Source: a virus. From it: DNA of 51,834 nucleotides. This document shows positions 46,054-51,834 of the stretch, piece by piece. Position numbers and translations under genes: made by a program. The notes under the pieces were generated by a model that was given only the letters and a program-made list of their open reading frames with translations, did not search any database and was not told where the DNA came from. The stretch lies in IMG/VR virus record IMGVR_UViG_3300028581_000002, positions 1-51,834 of that record, one strand, 5' to 3'. Within the stretch, counting starts at the first letter, position 1, and every line of letters begins with the position of its first letter.

Positions 46054-46959
46054 TTAAACCCCCTCATATATTGTTTGATTTTCAATCATAAAATGCAGAT
46101 TATTTACCCCAGTCTCAGCCGTATAAGTAAATACATTATCGCCTTTAACAAGATGAAACCAATCGACATTCTTATCGAGACAATTAAGAATATTAGTGTA
46201 GACGCCATGCCTAAGAAGCTTGATGTACTTGTCTCCTTGTACTGTTGAGATAATTATATCGTCGCCTGCAATAACGCCTGATCCGGTTAAAGTTAATAGT
46301 TTTGCTGTGTCTATCTTCATTAACTCGTACGTATCAGTGTTGTATATTGTGATGTTCGTTGCGTCGCCGAATGCATGCATAGTGATTACTACACCGATTT
46401 CGGAATCTCCAGAATAGTATATGTTCTGCATCGTAAGGTTAAGTATGTTACCGAATTCAAGAGTCTTATCGACTAAAGAATCATTTTCAAACTCAAACTC
46501 AAACGACGATTCAACTCCAGAGAATATGGTGGTTGTCTTACCAACCGAATAGAAATATGGATCTGGACATACGATTGAGATTTGTGTCGTTTGGAAGCTA
46601 CTGAATATATCTGGTTCGTTTGCCTCCACGTATCCATAAATCTCGCACGAACGCGTGTCCGTCTCGAATAATAATTTTATTTGCTTCTTAACAGGGAAGT
46701 ACTTGTATGATTGCTGACGTACTTCTTCTATTGTTGGCTTGAACAAGAATTTCAAAGACATCACAATGTTACGTGAGTTAGTCCTTGCCGAGTTATACGA
46801 TGCTCCGTCCGTAGTTGCCGAAGACGTTGTGTTGATGTTCGCTTTAACAGGACCGATACCGTCTATTTTTTGAACAGCAAACCCAGATTCCTCCGGGTTG
46901 GCCAATTCAAGGGTGATGGACTCACCTAAGTAATTTGTAACTGTTACGGATTTGATCAT
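46054..46959 (-). CDS. Distal tail protein (Dit)
   Basis: 301 residues. NSRNIVMSLKFLF, YKYFPVKKQIKLLFET, EIYGYVEANEPDIFSSFQT and ISIVCPDPYF are the standard Dit N-terminal ring-domain phrases; the C-terminal half is a galectin-like beta region. It forms the hexameric hub between tube and baseplate. ATG 46959 overlaps the tape-measure stop by one base. Confidence 0.9.
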   Translation of the reverse strand: MIKSVTVTNYLGESITLELANPEESGFAVQKIDGIGPVKANINTTSSATTDGASYNSARTNSRNIVMSLKFLFKPTIEEVRQQSYKYFPVKKQIKLLFETDTRSCEIYGYVEANEPDIFSSFQTTQISIVCPDPYFYSVGKTTTIFSGVESSFEFEFENDSLVDKTLEFGNILNLTMQNIYYSGDSEIGVVITMHAFGDATNITIYNTDTYELMKIDTAKLLTLTGSGVIAGDDIIISTVQGDKYIKLLRHGVYTNILNCLDKNVDWFHLVKGDNVFTYTAETGVNNLHFMIENQTIYEGV

Positions 46960-49900
46960 TAGGTTGTCCTCCCCGCTAATAGTCTTTGTGTTTGCCTATA
47001 AATATCTATCCGGTCTAAAGCCTTAGGAGAATTATTGTATTGTTGAAACACAATAGATTTTTCCGCAGCAGTAGAAGTACTTCCATTTTGACTTGTTTTG
47101 TCAGTGGTCGATTTTGTCTTGGCAATCGACTGTGCCTTATTGGTAGAGGTGGAAGCACTAATGGTTTTCGCCCTAGCAGACGCACTTGTTAGGTCGATAA
47201 TCGGACTAATGTTTGACCCTCCATTTGCAACTGATACTCTATTCATCTCCGAACTTAGATTGTTTAAACGATTCTGCAGTTCAGATTCTAAAGAGTCAAG
47301 AGCTGTTTTAATACTGTCCATAACTACGTCAAACGCATTTAAGAAGCCAGTCCCAAGTGACTCAGCATAGGATTTGCCATACTCGCCAAACGAACTAACA
47401 AGTCCAACAAATGTTTGATCTGCTTTCTGCTCATAGACGGTTGTGACCGTAGTCATTGCGTCCGTAACAGCGCCTTCCACATTTGTCTTCATGGTTTGTG
47501 CAATCGTAGAGTCTGGATTATAACCTGAATCTTTTCTTGCCGCTTCATCAATTTCCGCCTGACTAATGCCCATATCAAGTAACATTTTGTTGTTCTTAGT
47601 CAAATAATTGTAGTAATTAATCCTTGCGGTATTGAGTTTATCGGCATTTGCCTTATTTGCCTCCTGGTATTGACCAAGTAAAGCGCTCGTAGCCACTTGT
47701 TCTTGTAAGAATGTCTTATAAGCGTTAGTAACCTCGCTATTACATTTACCAAGAGTGTTTAATTTTGTATTATAATCATTAGCTGCAATGTTTTGCTTCT
47801 CTTGCTGAGCATTTAACTTCTTAGTAAGAAGAGCTAATTCTCTACTAGATTTCTCCAAATCAGAAGCAGTGCTTCCATTTTGAGCATTCCATAATTGATA
47901 CTCTAAATCGCTTGTTTCTTCCATATTCCTAATGAAATCCTCTTTTACTTTAGCAATTCTTTCTGATTCTTCCTTACGGGTATCGGTAAGTTTATTAGAC
48001 AATTGAGCCAATGCAGATTGCTCCGACACAAAATCTTTATATGCTTGTTTGGTATCATTATTGTCGCCACCAAATTTAGTACGCATTGTATTATACTTTG
48101 CGTCCGCAATTTCTACCTTCTTCTTTTGGCCTTCTATGTCCTTTGAGATCTTAGAAATGTTCTTATCGAACTTCTCAGATTCGGAAGCAGTATCTCTGTT
48201 CTGAGCATTCCATAGCTCATTCTCTACCGCAGTTGTGCTAGATGATAGGTCAATCTTATCCAGTGCGTCCTTAAAAGCACTCATAATGTTCTGGGCTTTC
48301 TTAGTAGCTGCCTCTTCGGCACTCATATCTTTCGTTATGCCTTCGGCTATACCCTGGACTATGTAATTACCTACTTCATCCCTCATTAAACGCGATGGAG
48401 ATTTGATCCTGAAGAAGCTTTTAATAGCGTTCAAGATGTTAGAGCCAACGTCCTGTGCAGACTTTGTTACATCGGCAACATTCATACCAAGGCCTTGTAT
48501 TAGACCAGTAATAATCTGTTTACCAATGGATAGGATGCCAGTAATTGGATTTGTTAATACGCTAACCGCTGCGTCAAGTAATGCACCTATAAGATTGTTC
48601 ATGGAAGTTATAGCTCGGTCCTTGTTATTTGTAACTGCCGCAGCCAAACCATCAATGAAACTAATAATTAGATCAACGCCCGCTTGAATGACATCTGGTA
48701 ATTTATTAGCAATACCTTTGAGTATATTAACAACTATTGATATAGCGGTCTCAACTACCTGTTGGATATTGTCAGAAATACCTTTAAGAAACCCTATAAG
48801 TATTTTCATACCAGCATCAACTAACTTAGGCACAAATTTTACTATGGCGTCTAATAGGGCGCCTAGTAATACCAATATTGTATTTACAATTGCTGGAATA
48901 GACGTTACTATTACCTGCATAAAAGCTAGTAGAACTGCTCCGATAGCATTAGCAATAGCAGGTGCTCCGTCCGTAATAACTTTAGCAAACGCAACTATAC
49001 CTTCCCCAATTTTTGCAAGTAGTACAGGAATAAGGTCAAGTAGTGCTTTAACTATAGCTATGATAGCTGCTCCACCAGCGACTCCTGATACTGCTATGGC
49101 CGCCAATCCAGCAGAAAGAGCTAATAAACCTGCTCCAGCGGCTAGACAACCTACGCCTATTATGGCTATAGCTGCAGCCAATGCTAGGATTACTGGTGTT
49201 AGTGGAGCTAATATCAATGCAGACACTCCGATAACCGCAAATGCCCCGGCTAACGCTAAGAGGCCTGTACCTATAGATGTTAATGACATTGCTCCTAACG
49301 CTATTAACACGGGCGTTAGCAACATTAATGCGGCAGAGACAATCAATAAAGCTGCTGCTCCAGGGAGAGCAGTTGTCATGAAAGCCATGGCTACAGCAAT
49401 GATGGTTAGAGAACCAGCTAGACCAATTAAACCTAACTTCATTTGCTCCCAATCCATGCCTCCAAGATTTTGCATTGCATTTGACAAAACAACAAGAGCT
49501 GTTGACACTATTAGTAAAGCCGCAGCAGAACCTATCATATTTGGTGGTAAGGCCCACATAGCTGCTACAATAATGAGTAACGCTCCACCCATTCCCTTTA
49601 ATCCTAATTTAAGTTTCTCCCAGTCCATATCCCCAAACGCACTTACAGCTTTCGCTAATATGATCATTGCGGAACTGAGTATGGTCATGCCTATTGCTGT
49701 GGATATAACATTTGCTGGGTTGCCTGTGAGTTGTATAAATAATACAAGTTCTGCTAGGACCATTCCTATAGCAAGAAGTCCTTGTTTTAGTTTCTCGGTA
49801 TCCATATTACCAAGGGTGCTTACAGCGATAGCCATTATATTTATAGCTGCCGCTAAGGCTATTATACCAAGACCCTTAGTGACTCCCATTTTGTCGGTAT

Positions 49901-51834
49901 TTGTAAGTTTCATGAACAAGACCAATTCTGCTAAAACAACACCTACCCCAATTAAACCCTTTTTAAGAACTTCGAAATCCAGTTTGCCTAATTCCTTAAC
50001 TGCGTTCGTAAGAATCACTATTGATGTGGCAAAGAGAATCAAGCCTACAGATCCTTTTACCATCTTAGCCGAGTTCTTTTCAAGTACCATCGATACCGCA
50101 ACTAATTCGGCCATTAATATGCCGATAGCTGTGAGTCCCTTGGCTATTTGATTCCAATCGAGCTCAGAAAGGTTTTTCATAGCGAACGAAAGGAGAAGTA
50201 CGGCCGTAGATAGACCTATCATTGCAAGTGATACTCTACCCATTGATTTGAATCCCTTATCGCCGGCAATCTTTTCAAATATGGCCATCGAACCAAATAG
50301 TTCAACGAACATTATAGTTATCGCAGCAAGAGATGAAGTCAATTTTACAGGATCTATGGTTGACAGTACAAGTAGGCTAAGTGCCAATATGCCAATAGCC
50401 CCGGCAATCTTTAGCAAGGTATTTGCTTTGAGATCGTTCTGAAATGCTGTAAGGCTACCCTTAACCCCATCTAAGAGAGCCCTTATCCCGCCAATCCAAC
50501 CTGGTCCATTTTTAGCTAGATTACTAAATGTAACCATCAACTTTTTAAGACCTAAAAGGAGAGCCGCAATTAATCCACCGTTAAGAACATCAAGCATAGA
50601 ATCAAATCCAAGATCATCTAAGGATTTACCTATGGCATTCTTTAATGAAGTGAAAGCTTTTCCTATCATTCCTGCAACGAACACCAACCCATCAAATAAA
50701 TGTAGGTCAACATTGCCAAGTCCGGAAAATGCTTGTCCTATGGCTGTTGCTGAATTTCTAACAACATCGGCAACAAATTTCATTGCGTTTGCTACCCCAT
50801 TAAATGCTAATCCAAAGAAATTAGTTTTCTTTACAACATCATCTAAATATGTAAGAAAGTTACCAATAGAAGACGTCACATCAAGAAGACCAGTGCCAAG
50901 AGGACTGAAATATGAGATAAGATTAATCACGCCAGAGACAAATCCTTTGATGACTTGTATCCCTATATCGACAACAGCAAAAACGCCCTTGAATGTGGAT
51001 TTTAGTTTAGCCGCTGTTTCGTCTCCTATTTTGAAGTTAGCGGTGAACTCTTTGATTCTCTCTGTTAGAGCGTATAATTGTTCACCAGTTGCAGGAGGGA
51101 AGATCTCAGAAAATGCTTCTTTTACTGGTTTAACAACGCTCATAAGACCTTCGAACGCATTCCTAAGAGCTTGTATTATATTTTCACGACCAGAACTAAT
51201 CAGCATCTTGTCCCTAAACTCGCTAAGAGATATTGTGCCTTCTTTAACACCCTTATCAAGCGCTTCCAATGCCGCAATCTGATCCTTAGTGTATCCAAGA
51301 TCTTTTAATTTATCGGCAGAGAGACCTCTTGTCTTACCAGCAAGGTCACTTAATGCTTTACCTAGATCATCCGAAGTAATTACACCACTTTTTAACACGT
51401 TCGTAAAAGCTTGTCTATCGTCTATCGTCTTTCCATCAGCTATAGCAAGGAGTTTCTGAGCCTCTATCATTTGATCTAGACTCTTACCATGTGCTTTAGT
51501 GATTTTATTGATAGATTCTTTATAGCCTTCCTCGTCGGGAATACCCTGGTTTAGAAGTTGATTCCATCCACTGGATAATCCAGACGATAGGACTGCATTA
51601 CGAGCCTTGGAAGATTGATTGATCATTCCACCAAAGATATCACTTATTTCTGTGAATAGTTCTTTTGCTTCGCCAAAGTCGCCAACTATAATTCTCCAAC
51701 TTTGAGCCCATCCAGATTGAAGTGCCTCTCTCAAAGTATCAAAGAGTTGGGTTAAAGTTTTGACTTTAGTGGCTGCATCGTTTGCCATCTGACCAAGCTT
51801 AATTATCTCATCGATTTGTTTCTTTGTGTACCCC
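46959..51834 (-). CDS. Tape measure protein, main and C-terminal part
   Basis: This is the rest of the roughly 1911-residue tape measure begun at 987. A long, very hydrophobic central block repeats a unit of about 60 residues at least five times; each carries a version of 'lg-x-MDWEKLKLGL-x-x-G' followed by a membrane-like helix. Towards the C-terminus a segment of about 80 residues starting 'ELWNAQN..TAS' is followed by a second copy starting 'YQLWNAQN.STAS', a tandem duplication. The size, repeats, hydrophobic centre and the Dit gene immediately downstream (TAATG overlap at 46957..46961) fit a siphovirus tape measure. Long plus-strand open frames over it are shadows. Confidence 0.93.
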   Translation of the reverse strand, partial: GYTKKQIDEIIKLGQMANDAATKVKTLTQLFDTLREALQSGWAQSWRIIVGDFGEAKELFTEISDIFGGMINQSSKARNAVLSSGLSSGWNQLLNQGIPDEEGYKESINKITKAHGKSLDQMIEAQKLLAIADGKTIDDRQAFTNVLKSGVITSDDLGKALSDLAGKTRGLSADKLKDLGYTKDQIAALEALDKGVKEGTISLSEFRDKMLISSGRENIIQALRNAFEGLMSVVKPVKEAFSEIFPPATGEQLYALTERIKEFTANFKIGDETAAKLKSTFKGVFAVVDIGIQVIKGFVSGVINLISYFSPLGTGLLDVTSSIGNFLTYLDDVVKKTNFFGLAFNGVANAMKFVADVVRNSATAIGQAFSGLGNVDLHLFDGLVFVAGMIGKAFTSLKNAIGKSLDDLGFDSMLDVLNGGLIAALLLGLKKLMVTFSNLAKNGPGWIGGIRALLDGVKGSLTAFQNDLKANTLLKIAGAIGILALSLLVLSTIDPVKLTSSLAAITIMFVELFGSMAIFEKIAGDKGFKSMGRVSLAMIGLSTAVLLLSFAMKNLSELDWNQIAKGLTAIGILMAELVAVSMVLEKNSAKMVKGSVGLILFATSIVILTNAVKELGKLDFEVLKKGLIGVGVVLAELVLFMKLTNTDKMGVTKGLGIIALAAAINIMAIAVSTLGNMDTEKLKQGLLAIGMVLAELVLFIQLTGNPANVISTAIGMTILSSAMIILAKAVSAFGDMDWEKLKLGLKGMGGALLIIVAAMWALPPNMIGSAAALLIVSTALVVLSNAMQNLGGMDWEQMKLGLIGLAGSLTIIAVAMAFMTTALPGAAALLIVSAALMLLTPVLIALGAMSLTSIGTGLLALAGAFAVIGVSALILAPLTPVILALAAAIAIIGVGCLAAGAGLLALSAGLAAIAVSGVAGGAAIIAIVKALLDLIPVLLAKIGEGIVAFAKVITDGAPAIANAIGAVLLAFMQVIVTSIPAIVNTILVLLGALLDAIVKFVPKLVDAGMKILIGFLKGISDNIQQVVETAISIVVNILKGIANKLPDVIQAGVDLIISFIDGLAAAVTNNKDRAITSMNNLIGALLDAAVSVLTNPITGILSIGKQIITGLIQGLGMNVADVTKSAQDVGSNILNAIKSFFRIKSPSRLMRDEVGNYIVQGIAEGITKDMSAEEAATKKAQNIMSAFKDALDKIDLSSSTTAVENELWNAQNRDTASESEKFDKNISKISKDIEGQKKKVEIADAKYNTMRTKFGGDNNDTKQAYKDFVSEQSALAQLSNKLTDTRKEESERIAKVKEDFIRNMEETSDLEYQLWNAQNGSTASDLEKSSRELALLTKKLNAQQEKQNIAANDYNTKLNTLGKCNSEVTNAYKTFLQEQVATSALLGQYQEANKANADKLNTARINYYNYLTKNNKMLLDMGISQAEIDEAARKDSGYNPDSTIAQTMKTNVEGAVTDAMTTVTTVYEQKADQTFVGLVSSFGEYGKSYAESLGTGFLNAFDVVMDSIKTALDSLESELQNRLNNLSSEMNRVSVANGGSNISPIIDLTSASARAKTISASTSTNKAQSIAKTKSTTDKTSQNGSTSTAAEKSIVFQQYNNSPKALDRIDIYRQTQRLLAGRTT
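51708..51834. repeat. 127-bp exact repeat, right copy (circular closure)
   Basis: Exact copy of 1..127. It should be counted once in the genome. Confidence 0.95.

Noticed and set aside
48688-50151. Long open frame (487 codons) on the plus strand
   Set aside because: It lies antisense to the alanine-rich hydrophobic repeats of the tape measure, has low-complexity composition and no good ribosome site. It is a shadow of the real gene.

Overview
The window is a complete or near-complete genome of a tailed, siphovirus-type phage of a Gram-positive, probably clostridial, host. The first 127 bases recur exactly as the last 127 bases (1..127 = 51708..51834), so the map closes into a circle of 51,707 unique bases. 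The tape-measure gene runs through the junction. Every gene I accept lies on the minus strand, so transcription runs from high to low coordinates. The DNA is AT-rich, with strong AGGAGG-type ribosome sites. The host assignment is an inference from these ribosome sites, a SleB-like hydrolase and ThyX. I see no integrase, excisionase or CI-type repressor, which points to a virulent phage.

Layout in transcription order. (a) 43.6-51.8 kb plus 1-1 kb: tape measure, distal tail protein, Gp37-like tail protein and a fibre-like protein, then two small proteins (one XkdX-like) and an r1t-type holin. (b) 36.4-42.5 kb: an accessory region of mostly tiny membrane proteins, with an NAD-dependent DNA ligase and a SleB-like wall hydrolase. 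Many genes here have a private promoter and some a private terminator; one strikingly conserved promoter occurs 12 times in the genome. Three structured RNAs, one tRNA-like, start directly at such promoters, and a fourth lies at 29.2 kb. (c) 26.3-36.4 kb: small early-type genes including ThyX, a polynucleotide-kinase-like P-loop protein, zinc-ribbon proteins, and two genes broken by single-base changes in A-runs. (d) 19.4-26 kb: replication, with a 1310-residue helicase-primase-family B polymerase fusion preceded by a TGTAACA repeat region, then a putative ssDNA-binding protein, an SF2 helicase and two nucleases. (e) 16.7-19.4 kb: a single-chain two-barrel RNA polymerase-like protein carrying both a beta-like and a beta'-like (DFDGD) barrel plus helix-turn-helix segments. 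(f) 1-16.3 kb: SH3 protein, terminases, HNH nuclease, portal, a protease-capsid fusion, connectors, tail proteins and tail chaperones. An unusual insert lies before the tape measure: an amidase, a second major tail protein and two exported proteins.

How it may work together: the helicase/primase/polymerase fusion, helicase, nucleases, ligase and ThyX supply replication. The RNA polymerase-like protein sits at the border between replication and structural genes and may control late transcription, though this is inference. The repeated TCGC/WWWACA/TATAAT promoter links the accessory cassettes, the structured RNAs and the nuclease-RNA polymerase operon into one apparent regulon. Lysis probably uses the holin with either the tail-module amidase or the membrane-anchored SleB-like protein.
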